This document shows, piece after piece, positions 7,928 to 14,684 of a stretch of DNA of 41,960 nucleotides (positions are counted from its first letter, which is position 1; every line of letters starts with the position of its first letter). A program made the position numbers and the translations under genes. The stretch lies in NCBI GenBank assembly GCA_031549105.1, contig JAVBQK010000083.1, positions 1 through 41,960 of the forward strand, written 5' to 3'. This DNA comes from Avichristensenella sp031549105. GTDB lineage: Bacteria > Bacillota > Clostridia > Christensenellales > Aristaeellaceae. Under the pieces are notes generated by a model. It was not told the origin of the DNA, did not search any database, and worked only from the letters and a program-made list of their open reading frames with translations.

Positions 7928-7956
7928 GAACAAAAACGTAATTGAGGCAGGCTACT

Positions 7957-8319
7957 ATGAAAGATCAGACTCGGGACGCGCTCCTTTCGCTTGGCATGAA
8001 TATCGACCAAACGCTGGCGCGTTTCGTTGGCAACGAAGCGCTCCTCTTTAAGTTTCTCCGCAAGTTCACCCAGGATGGCACCTATGTGCAGCTGGAGGCC
8101 GCCATTCGCTCGGGCGACAAGGAGGAAGGATTCCGCGCGGCGCACACCCTCAAAGGTGTGGCCGGCAACCTTGGCCTGGACGGGCTATTCAACTCCGTTT
8201 CCCCGCTGGTGGAGGCGCTCCGCTCCAGCGATACTTCCGGGGTGGACGCGATGTTTGAGACGGTGAAGGCGCAATATGAGCTCGCCTTCAGCACCATCCA
8301 GTCGTTGGACAATCCGTAA
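7957..8319 (+). CDS. Stand-alone Hpt (histidine phosphotransfer) domain protein
   Basis: This 120-residue, all-helical protein has the Hpt signature AAHTLKGVAGNLGL, with the phospho-accepting His at residue 63 followed by TLKG. ATG 7957 is preferred over the upstream TTG at 7942 because GAGGCAGG precedes it. Hpt domains pass phosphate between receiver domains in multistep phosphorelays. No histidine kinase or response regulator is nearby, so the partners must be encoded elsewhere. The gene has its own promoter and is followed by a possible terminator before pyk, so it appears monocistronic. In a spore former a role in a phosphorelay feeding sporulation or a hybrid kinase is possible but not shown. 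Confidence 0.88.
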   Translation: MKDQTRDALLSLGMNIDQTLARFVGNEALLFKFLRKFTQDGTYVQLEAAIRSGDKEEGFRAAHTLKGVAGNLGLDGLFNSVSPLVEALRSSDTSGVDAMFETVKAQYELAFSTIQSLDNP

Positions 8320-8348
8320 TGAAAACGTCCCCGATGGGGAAAAACAGC

Positions 8349-8406
8349 GCCAACGCGGGTATCCAGGCGATGATCTTTCATCCGGATGCTTTCGTGGCGT
8401 TTTTTT
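8349..8406 (+). terminator. Possible intrinsic terminator after the Hpt gene
   Basis: CGCCAACG (8349-8355 region) can pair with CGTGGCG (8393-8399), with an internal CATCCGGATG palindrome, and six T residues follow (8401-8406). The long loop makes this only a candidate. Confidence 0.35.
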
Positions 8407-8407
8407 C

Positions 8408-8416
8408 TGCTATAAT
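8408..8416 (+). promoter_or_regulatory. Extended -10 promoter for pyk
   Basis: TGC directly precedes TATAAT (8411-8416), an extended -10 box. The -35 region is poor. The leader to the pyk ATG is about 45 nt. Confidence 0.55.
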
Positions 8417-8467
8417 CTGCTGATAACAATATGCCATAACGTTGCCATAGGCATCACGGAGGAAGAT

Positions 8468-9895
8468 ATGAGAAAGACCAAAATTGTGTGCACCCTGGGA
8501 CCCGCCAGCTCAGACGAAGTCGTCATAGAGGCGCTGCTCAAAAGCGGCATGAACGTGGCGCGCCTGAACTTTTCGCATGGCACGCATGAGCAGCATCGGG
8601 TCCTCATCGACCGCTTCCGCGCGGTGCGCGATGGACTGGGCCTTCCGGCCGCCGTGATGCTGGATACCAAGGGGCCGGAGATCCGCCTGCGCGACTTTGA
8701 GGGCGGCGCGGCGGTGCTCAAAACCGGCAGCGACTATACGCTAACCATCGAGGAGCTGCTGGGCGATGACAAGCGCGCCTCCATCAGCTACAAGGACCTG
8801 CCCCGCCAGCTTTCCGCAGGCAACCGCCTGCTGATCGACGACGGCCGCGTCGTGCTGGAGGTCATGGATTGCACGGATACAGAGATCCACTGCCACGTGA
8901 TAAACGGCGGCCGCCTCTCCAACCACAAGGGCGTCAACGTGCCCAAGGTGCCGCTGGACATGCCGTACCTGAGCGAGCAGGACAAGAGCGACCTGCTCTT
9001 TGGCATCGAGTGCGACGTGGACTTCATCGCCGCGTCGTTTGCCCGCCGACCCGAGGACATTATCACCATGCGCAAGTTCCTCGACTACAACGGCGGCCAT
9101 GACATCCGCATCATTGCCAAGATCGAAAACCTGGAGGGCATCGAGAAGTTCGACGACATCCTGCGCCAGGCCGACGGCATCATGGTCGCCCGCGGCGACA
9201 TGGGCGTAGAGGTTGCCTATGAGCGCCTGCCGGGCCTGCAGAAGCGGTTCATCCGCCGCTGCTACCAGTCCGGCAAAATGGTCATCACCGCCACGCAGAT
9301 GCTTGAATCCATGGTCTCCAGCCCCACACCAACCCGCGCGGAAATCACCGACGTCGCCAATGCGGTGTTCGACGGCACTTCCGCCGTGATGCTCTCCGGC
9401 GAGAGCGCGATGGGCCAGTACCCGATAGAGGCCGTGAAGGCGATGGCGCTGATCGCCGAGCAGGCTGAGCGCGACGCCTTTGAGATGAACGCGTACAGCA
9501 GCCTGCACTACGACCAGGACGGCGCGACCACCAACGCCATCAGCGACGCTGCCTGCCGCGCCGCGCGCGACATCCGCGCCAAGGCCGTCATCACCGTCAC
9601 CAAGTCGGGCGAAGCCGCGCGCTCCATCTCCAAGTTCCGCCCGTACGAGCCGATCGTCGCGGCGACGCCAGAGAACAAGACCTTCCACCAGCTATCCCTA
9701 TCCTGGGGCGTGTACCCGGTACTCTCCCGCTACCAGAACACATCGGACGAGCTATTCCAGCACGCGATTGACTGCGCCAAGCAAATCGATCTCGTAGAGA
9801 ACGGCGACCTCGTCGTCATTTCCGCCGGCATCCCGCTGAACACCTGCGGCAGCACCAACACGCTGAAGGTGCAGACGGTGGGTCTGCGGGCGTAG
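8468..9895 (+). CDS. pyk: Pyruvate kinase
   Basis: This enzyme (475 residues) converts phosphoenolpyruvate and ADP to pyruvate and ATP in glycolysis. The start is ATG 8468 after GGAGG; the frame is open further upstream but without homology or a ribosome site. Hallmarks are KIVCTLGPAS at the N-terminus, LNFSHGTHEQH (substrate-binding), MLDTKGPEIR, the Mg/K-binding KIENLEG and MVARGDMGVEV segments, and the family signature ITATQMLESM with the S-PTPTRAEITDVANAV stretch. Length matches the E. coli PykF type (about 470) and it lacks the extra C-terminal PEP-utiliser-like domain of Bacillus enzymes. It is monocistronic with its own promoter and ends in a strong terminator within repeat copy A. Confidence 0.97.
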   Translation: MRKTKIVCTLGPASSDEVVIEALLKSGMNVARLNFSHGTHEQHRVLIDRFRAVRDGLGLPAAVMLDTKGPEIRLRDFEGGAAVLKTGSDYTLTIEELLGDDKRASISYKDLPRQLSAGNRLLIDDGRVVLEVMDCTDTEIHCHVINGGRLSNHKGVNVPKVPLDMPYLSEQDKSDLLFGIECDVDFIAASFARRPEDIITMRKFLDYNGGHDIRIIAKIENLEGIEKFDDILRQADGIMVARGDMGVEVAYERLPGLQKRFIRRCYQSGKMVITATQMLESMVSSPTPTRAEITDVANAVFDGTSAVMLSGESAMGQYPIEAVKAMALIAEQAERDAFEMNAYSSLHYDQDGATTNAISDAACRAARDIRAKAVITVTKSGEAARSISKFRPYEPIVAATPENKTFHQLSLSWGVYPVLSRYQNTSDELFQHAIDCAKQIDLVENGDLVVISAGIPLNTCGSTNTLKVQTVGLRA

Positions 9896-9910
9896 GGGTC
9901 GGCGCAATAC

Positions 9911-10115
9911 AAAAAGGAACGCTGGGGGACGCTGTCCCCCAGACCCCCAGCCAGGAGGCGTACCTCCTGGACCGCCAATGTTTCGCCTGCAGGCGGGTTA
10001 TTCTTCACATGAAATGATAACCCTCCCGCCGTGAGGCGAAATGTTGGGTTTCCAAAGGGCAAGGCCCTTTGGTAGGGGGTCCAGGGGGACCAAGTCCCCC
10101 TGGCGTTCTTTTTTT
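9911..10115. repeat. Palindromic intergenic repeat, copy A (paired half-elements)
   Basis: This repeat fills the 305-bp gap between pyk and gpr. It is a chain of hairpins: CTGGGGGAC/GTCCCCCAG (9922-9942), CCAGGAGG/CCTCCTGG (9951-9970), then TTTCGCCTGCAGGCGGG (9981-9997) facing the inverted counterpart CCCGCCGTGAGGCGAAA (10025-10041), then CCAAAGGG/CCCTTTGG (about 10051-10072) and CCAGGGGGAC/GTCCCCCTGG (10081-10103). The two halves face each other around a 27-bp core. Both outer hairpins are followed on their outer side by T-rich DNA, so the ends can act as terminators in both directions. Related copies are at 14520-14637 and 41764-41960. Confidence 0.9.
10081..10115 (+). terminator. Intrinsic terminator of pyk (end hairpin of repeat A)
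   Basis: A 9-10 bp perfect GC-rich stem (CCAGGGGGAC with GTCCCCCTGG, 10081-10103) is followed by CGTTC and seven T residues ending at 10115. Confidence 0.8.
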
Positions 10116-10139
10116 CGTATCACAACCCCTCCTTTTTTT

Positions 10140-10170
10140 CGGATAACTTTAGCCTCCATTAGCCATAGTA
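10140..10170 (+). promoter_or_regulatory. Sigma-G/F-like sporulation promoter of gpr
   Basis: CGGATA (10140-10145), 18-bp spacer and CATAGTA (10164-10170) fit the forespore sigma-G pattern (TGAATA, 17-18 bp, CATACTA; 4/6 and 6/7 matches). This is the regulation known for gpr in Bacillus. The predicted start of transcription is about 24 nt before the GTG start codon. Confidence 0.65.
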
Positions 10171-10200
10171 ACGAAAACAAGCTTATTGGAGGCGGTTGGC

Positions 10201-11127
10201 GTGCGCAATTATCGTTCCGACCTGGCCCTGGAATCTTCAGCGTTGACAGGTGGCACCAATGTGCCTGGTGTTCGTATGGAGCAGCTTCGGCTGGGGGATT
10301 TGACCGAAACTGTAGTGGAAATCGTCGATGACCGCGGCGTGGAGGCACTGGGCAAGCCCCGGGGCCGGTATGTAACGCTGGAGTCCGACCAGTTGCACCA
10401 GCCGGAACCGGCGCTGCTGGATATGGCAGTGGACCGTTTGGCGCAGACGCTGCACGCCATGCTGCCGGATCTGGGCTCGGTGCTGGTGGTGGGGCTGGGC
10501 AACCGCCGCATCACGGCCGACTCGCTGGGGCCGCGCGTGATTGACAGCGTGCTCGTCACTCGCCATATGCGCGATAACACCCCCACGCATGTGCGCGGGC
10601 GGCTTCGCGCGGTCAGTGCCGCCGCGCCGGGCGTGCTGGGCGTCACCGGCATTGAGACGTGCGAAATCGTGCGCGGCATCGTGGAGCATACGAAGCCCGA
10701 TGCAGTGATCGCCGTGGACGCGCTGGCGGCAAAGGAAACAAACCGCATCTGCACCACGATGCAGATTGCCGATACCGGCATCCAGCCGGGCTCAGGCGTG
10801 GGCAACCACCGGCTAGGGCTGAACCAGGAGACGCTGGGCGTGCCGGTGATCGCGGTGGGCGTTCCGATGGTCGTCTATGCGGCGACTATCGCGCGCGACG
10901 CACTCGAACTGCTGGTCGATGATATGGACATGAACGCCGACGAGCACGCCGGAGCGCTGGACGCGCTGGTGGACCGTGTCGTCGCGCGCCGCCTGGGCGA
11001 CCTGGTCGTCACCCCCCGCGAAGTGGACGAGCGCGTATCGCACATGGCGGAGCTGCTCGCGCTGGGCATCAACCGGGCGCTTCAACCGCGCCTGAGCCGC
11101 GACGAAATCCCCGCATTGATGCATTGA
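10201..11127 (+). CDS. gpr: Germination protease GPR (spore protease)
   Basis: GPR (peptidase family A25) degrades small acid-soluble spore proteins during germination. The 308-residue product starts at GTG 10201, which has GGAGG 8 nt upstream; a TTG at 10186 in frame has no ribosome site. Family features are NYRSDLALES at the N-terminus, GRYVTLES, VVGLGNRRITADSLGPRVIDSVLVTRHM, and the VDALAAKETNRICTTMQIADTGIQPGSGVGNHR block, which is close to the Bacillus enzyme. With the GTG start only about five residues precede the conserved DLA motif, so the autoprocessed prosequence (about 15 residues in Bacillus megaterium) would be very short. It is followed by spoIIP, the same order as in Bacillus, and has a sigma-G-like promoter. 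Confidence 0.96.
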   Translation: MRNYRSDLALESSALTGGTNVPGVRMEQLRLGDLTETVVEIVDDRGVEALGKPRGRYVTLESDQLHQPEPALLDMAVDRLAQTLHAMLPDLGSVLVVGLGNRRITADSLGPRVIDSVLVTRHMRDNTPTHVRGRLRAVSAAAPGVLGVTGIETCEIVRGIVEHTKPDAVIAVDALAAKETNRICTTMQIADTGIQPGSGVGNHRLGLNQETLGVPVIAVGVPMVVYAATIARDALELLVDDMDMNADEHAGALDALVDRVVARRLGDLVVTPREVDERVSHMAELLALGINRALQPRLSRDEIPALMH

Positions 11128-11183
11128 ACCTATTTTCCGGGCATATACAGTACAATCCCACGAATACCCTATAGGTGCAATCT

Positions 11184-12116
11184 ATGAAAAAACCGCTTCA
11201 GGCGATCTTTCTATTGATCGGCGTGGTCATCGCCGGGTTCGCGGGCTACGCGGCGGCGACCGAATGGCTGCCAAAGGCGCAGTCGGCGGCGGTGCAGGTG
11301 GACGTGGACCTGACCAGGCCCACCGCCCAGCCCGCCAGCACCCTCAAAACGCTTGAGACGGAACCGGAGGAGGTTCCCTCGCCAAGCGACATCGAGGTGG
11401 AAATCGTCACCCGTGAGCGCGAGCACGGCACGCCGCTTCGGGTGCTGATTTATCATACCCATACGTTCGAGGCGTATGAGCCGGATTTCGACGGCCAATA
11501 CAAGCCGACCGAGCGGTGGCGCACCGCCGACGCCGATTTTAACATCGTGCGTGTGGGCGCGGAGCTAGCGCGCCTGCTGCGCGAAACGTATGGAATGACC
11601 GTTGTTCATGACGATACGGTGTTTGAGCTGCCCAGGCTTTCCAGCGCGTACCAGCGTTCTCTGGAGGCGATAGAAAACTATACAGCCAGGGGCGAGACGT
11701 TCGACCTGTACATCGACCTGCATCGCGACGCCTATGCCCAGGGCCTGTTCAAGCAAAATACCGTGGAGGCGGATGGCGAAGCTACAGCCCGCGTGATGTT
11801 CCTGGTGGGCAAGGGCACTGGCACCTACGATGGCCAGGCGTTTGCGCAGCTGCCGGACTGGGAAAAGAACCTGGAGCGCGCCAAAATGATCACCGAGGCG
11901 ATCAACGAACAGGCGCCCAGCCTCTGCCGCCCGGTGTCCACCAAGTCCAGCCGCTACAACCAGCACGTCTCCACCGGCGCGCTGCTGATCGAAATTGGCA
12001 ACAACATGAACACGCTGGATGAAGCGCTACGCGCGGTGCCTTTCGTGGCGCGTGCAATTGCGGAGACAAGTGGTGGAACTGTCGCCGACATACAACATCC
12101 TGTGGATGTAAAATAA
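11184..12116 (+). CDS. spoIIP: Stage II sporulation protein P (peptidoglycan amidase)
   Basis: SpoIIP is a membrane-anchored N-acetylmuramoyl-L-alanine amidase that works with SpoIID and SpoIIM to strip septal peptidoglycan during forespore engulfment. The product has 310 residues, shorter than the roughly 400 of Bacillus subtilis, mainly in the N-terminal linker. ATG 11184 is chosen because AGGTG lies 6-8 nt upstream. Residues 7-27 form a signal anchor. A Pro/Glu-rich linker follows, then the catalytic domain with LIYHTHTFEAY (His91, His93), DLYIDLHRDAY and LLIEIGNNMNT, the conserved SpoIIP blocks. It lies 56 nt after gpr and is probably co-transcribed, as in Bacillus. Confidence 0.95.
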   Translation: MKKPLQAIFLLIGVVIAGFAGYAAATEWLPKAQSAAVQVDVDLTRPTAQPASTLKTLETEPEEVPSPSDIEVEIVTREREHGTPLRVLIYHTHTFEAYEPDFDGQYKPTERWRTADADFNIVRVGAELARLLRETYGMTVVHDDTVFELPRLSSAYQRSLEAIENYTARGETFDLYIDLHRDAYAQGLFKQNTVEADGEATARVMFLVGKGTGTYDGQAFAQLPDWEKNLERAKMITEAINEQAPSLCRPVSTKSSRYNQHVSTGALLIEIGNNMNTLDEALRAVPFVARAIAETSGGTVADIQHPVDVK

Positions 12117-12131
12117 AACCACTACCACTCC

Positions 12132-12173
12132 TTGATTCGTTGGCCTGCATGCTGTATAATGTGCAGACCAACG
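12132..12173 (+). promoter_or_regulatory. nrdJ promoter with a 12-bp-arm inverted repeat around the -10 box
   Basis: TTGATT (12132-12137), 17-bp spacer, TATAAT (12155-12160). An inverted repeat, CGTTGGCCTGCA (12138-12149) and TGCAGACCAACG (12162-12173), matches at 11 of 12 positions and is centred on the -10 box, with arms two helical turns apart. It looks like an operator. It does not match the NrdR box consensus as I know it. Confidence 0.7.
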
Positions 12174-12190
12174 AAAGGAAGCGGTAAAAG

Positions 12191-14506
12191 ATGTTAAGCG
12201 ACAACGCCCTGCGCGTTTTGGAGAGACGCTATTTTGCGCGCGATTCGCATGGAAACCTGCTGGAGGACGCGGAGGGCCTGTTCCGCCGCGTGGCGGAAAC
12301 CATCGCCGCGGCTGACACGGAGTGGAACCCGAACGCGGACACGGAAGCCCTGGCGGAAACCTTTTACACCCGAATGACCTCCCTACAGTTTCTCCCCAAT
12401 TCCCCCACGCTGATGAACGCGGGCAGGCCGCTCGGCCAGCTTTCCGCGTGTTTTGTGCTGCCGGTGGAAGACAGCCTACAGGGCATTTTTGAGACGATCA
12501 AGCAGGCCGCGCTGATCCACCAGAGCGGCGGCGGCACCGGCTTTGCGTTCTCGCGCCTGCGGCCGGAAGGATCCGCGGTGCGCTCCTCCGGCGGCGTGGC
12601 GTCCGGGCCGGTCAGCTTCATGAAGGTATTCAACGCCGCCACCGAGGCCATCAAGCAGGGCGGCACCCGGCGCGGCGCCAACATGGGCATCCTGCGCGTG
12701 GACCATCCGGACATCCGCGGCTTCATCACCTGCAAGCAGGACCTGACGCAGATCAACAACTTCAACATTTCTGTGGGGCTCACGGAGTCGTTCATGGAGG
12801 CCGTCGAGTATGACGACACCTACCCGCTGATCGACCCCAGCACGGGCGAAGCGGTCTCCACCGAGCGGGCGCGCGAGATATTCGACCTGATCGTGGAGAT
12901 GGCGTGGCAGAGTGGCGAGCCGGGCATCGTGTTCCTGGACCGGCTGAACCGGGACAACATCGTGCCGGAGATCGCGGCCATCGAGTCCACCAACCCCTGC
13001 GGCGAGCAGCCCCTTTTGCCCTACGAGAGCTGCAATTTGGGCTCGATCAACCTGGGCGTGATCGTGCGCGAAGTGGGCGGCGGCTTTGAGATCGACTACG
13101 ACCTGCTGGGCGAGGTGGTCGACGATGCCGTGCACTTCCTGGACAACGTAATCACTGTCAACAAATATCCTCTGGAAGCCATCCGCGAGATGTCGCTGGG
13201 CACGCGCAAGATCGGCCTGGGCGTGATGGGCTGGGCGGATATGCTCTATAAGCTCGGCGTCGGCTACAACAGCGACGAGGGCATTTCGCTGGCAGAGGAG
13301 GTCATGGGCTACATCAACATGCGCGCGAAGGAAGCCTCCCGCATGCTGGCCGAGGAGCGCGGGCCGTTCCCCTATGTCGACCGCAGCATCTTCAAGGAGG
13401 ACCCGTATCCGCCGCGGAACGGCACCGTGACGACCATCGCGCCCACGGGCACGCTGTCAATCCTGGCGTCATGCTCCAGCGGCGTGGAACCGCTGTTCGC
13501 GCTGTCGTTTGTGCGCAACGTGATGGACAACGATGCGCTGCCCGAGGTGCACCCGTACTTTGAGGAAGTTGCCCGCGCGCGCGGGTTCTACAGCGCGGAG
13601 CTGATGCGCGAGGTTGCCGCGCGCGGCACGCTGGACGGCCTCACCGGCATTCCGGACGATGTGCGCGCCGTGTTCGTCACCGCGCACGATGTATCGCCCG
13701 AGTACCACATCCGCATGCAGGCGGCGTTCCAGCACTCCACGGACAACGCTGTATCCAAAACCGTCAATTTCACCAACAGCGCCACGCGTGATGAAGTCCG
13801 CGAGGTATACGAGCTGGCCTGGAAGCTAGGCTGCAAGGGCGTGACGATCTACCGCGATGGCAGCCGGAGCGAACAGGTGCTGAGTGTCGGCAACGCCAAG
13901 GAACCGGAGGTCAAGGAGGTTCCCGCCGCGCCCGCCGCCCCGGCGAAAGCCGAGCCAATCCAGCCGCGCCCGCGCCCCGCCGTCACCATGGGCATCACCG
14001 AGAAGGTGCGCATCGGCTGTGGCAACCTGTACGTCACCGTCAACTACGACGAGCAAGGCATCTGCGAGGTATTTACGAACCTGGGCCGCGCCGGTGGCTG
14101 CCCGTCTCAGAGCGAGGCGACGAGCCGTCTGGTCTCTACCGCGCTGCGCGCCGGGATGGATGTGAACACGATTATCGAGCAGCTGCGCGGCATCCGCTGC
14201 CACTCGACCCTGCGCCAGCCGGGCCTGAAAGTGCTCTCCTGCCCCGACGCGATCGGCCGCGTGCTGGAGAAGGTCGTCAAGGCCCGCGAAGGCCACGCCG
14301 TGCCGCTGATCGACGCCGCCGCGCTCAAGCACGAACCCGTGCCGGAGCAAAAGAAAAACGGCTGCATCAGCAACTGCTCCCTGTGCTCCGAGCGCGACAT
14401 GTGCGCCAAGGGCCGCGAAAGCCGCTGCCCCGAGTGTGGCGCGCCGGTGGAGTACGAGGGCGGGTGCGTGGTGTGCCGTGCCTGCGGGTATTCGAAGTGC
14501 GGGTGA
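12191..14506 (+). CDS. nrdJ: Adenosylcobalamin-dependent (class II) ribonucleoside-diphosphate reductase
   Basis: This 771-residue enzyme reduces ribonucleotides to deoxyribonucleotides using adenosylcobalamin to form the thiyl radical. Visible features are NSPTLMNAG and GQLSACFVLPVEDS (first redox Cys), HQSGGGTGFAFSRLRP, the radical loop motif STNPCGEQPLLPYESCNLGSINL (Cys near residue 269, Glu two further), TIAPTGTLSILASCSSG, and a C-terminal domain (about 600-771) that ends with two pairs of CxxC-like motifs (CPECGAP...CRACGYSKCG), the Cys tail and zinc-ribbon found in NrdJ proteins. A Pro/Ala-rich linker (about 575-600) joins the parts. It is monocistronic with its own promoter and terminator. 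The need for B12 fits the corrinoid salvage genes at 34.5-37.7 kb. Confidence 0.97.
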   Translation: MLSDNALRVLERRYFARDSHGNLLEDAEGLFRRVAETIAAADTEWNPNADTEALAETFYTRMTSLQFLPNSPTLMNAGRPLGQLSACFVLPVEDSLQGIFETIKQAALIHQSGGGTGFAFSRLRPEGSAVRSSGGVASGPVSFMKVFNAATEAIKQGGTRRGANMGILRVDHPDIRGFITCKQDLTQINNFNISVGLTESFMEAVEYDDTYPLIDPSTGEAVSTERAREIFDLIVEMAWQSGEPGIVFLDRLNRDNIVPEIAAIESTNPCGEQPLLPYESCNLGSINLGVIVREVGGGFEIDYDLLGEVVDDAVHFLDNVITVNKYPLEAIREMSLGTRKIGLGVMGWADMLYKLGVGYNSDEGISLAEEVMGYINMRAKEASRMLAEERGPFPYVDRSIFKEDPYPPRNGTVTTIAPTGTLSILASCSSGVEPLFALSFVRNVMDNDALPEVHPYFEEVARARGFYSAELMREVAARGTLDGLTGIPDDVRAVFVTAHDVSPEYHIRMQAAFQHSTDNAVSKTVNFTNSATRDEVREVYELAWKLGCKGVTIYRDGSRSEQVLSVGNAKEPEVKEVPAAPAAPAKAEPIQPRPRPAVTMGITEKVRIGCGNLYVTVNYDEQGICEVFTNLGRAGGCPSQSEATSRLVSTALRAGMDVNTIIEQLRGIRCHSTLRQPGLKVLSCPDAIGRVLEKVVKAREGHAVPLIDAAALKHEPVPEQKKNGCISNCSLCSERDMCAKGRESRCPECGAPVEYEGGCVVCRACGYSKCG

Positions 14507-14519
14507 GGTGAGGAGGGAG

Positions 14520-14637
14520 ACGCCAGGGGGAGCGCTGCTCCCCCTGGACCCCCACGCCAGGAGGCGCTGCCTCCTGGACCTCTGCGAAGGGCTTCGCCCT
14601 TTCGAAACCCATGTTCGCCTGCGGGCGAGGTTGGGTT
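14520..14637. repeat. Palindromic intergenic repeat, copy B (single half-element)
   Basis: One half-element of the repeat family lies between convergent nrdJ and the permease gene: CCAGGGGGAGC/GCTCCCCCTGG (14523-14547), CCAGGAGGC/GCCTCCTGG (14557-14577), AAGGGC/GCCCTT (14587-14601) and TCGCC/GGCGA (14615-14628). It shows the basic unit with its fixed hairpin order; the inverted partner seen in copies A and C is missing. Confidence 0.88.
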
Positions 14638-14646
14638 ATGGGATTT

Positions 14647-14684
14647 ACGCCGTTAGATTTCTGACGGCGTTTCTTTTTCTTTTG
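14647..14684 (+). terminator. Intrinsic terminator of nrdJ, overlapping the permease 3' end
   Basis: ACGCCGTTAG (14647-14656) pairs with CTGACGGCGT (14661-14670) with one U-G wobble and a 4-nt loop, followed by a T-rich run to about 14684. The permease stop codon (14653-14655) lies inside the hairpin, so the terminator also encodes the end of the convergent gene. Confidence 0.8.

Noticed and set aside
9730..10062. Open frames across the palindromic repeats (also 41644-41931 and 41634-41924), starting MPFGNPTFRL
   Set aside because: They read through the repeat into the antisense of real genes; the shared N-terminus is only the translated repeat.
9911..10115. CRISPR-like array
   Set aside because: Repeats are hairpins of different sequence in fixed order, not identical repeats with unique spacers, and no cas genes are present.
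11141..11170. Sigma-E-like promoter before spoIIP (GCATATA, 15 bp, AATACCCT)
   Set aside because: Transcription would begin inside or after the AGGTG ribosome site, leaving no usable leader.
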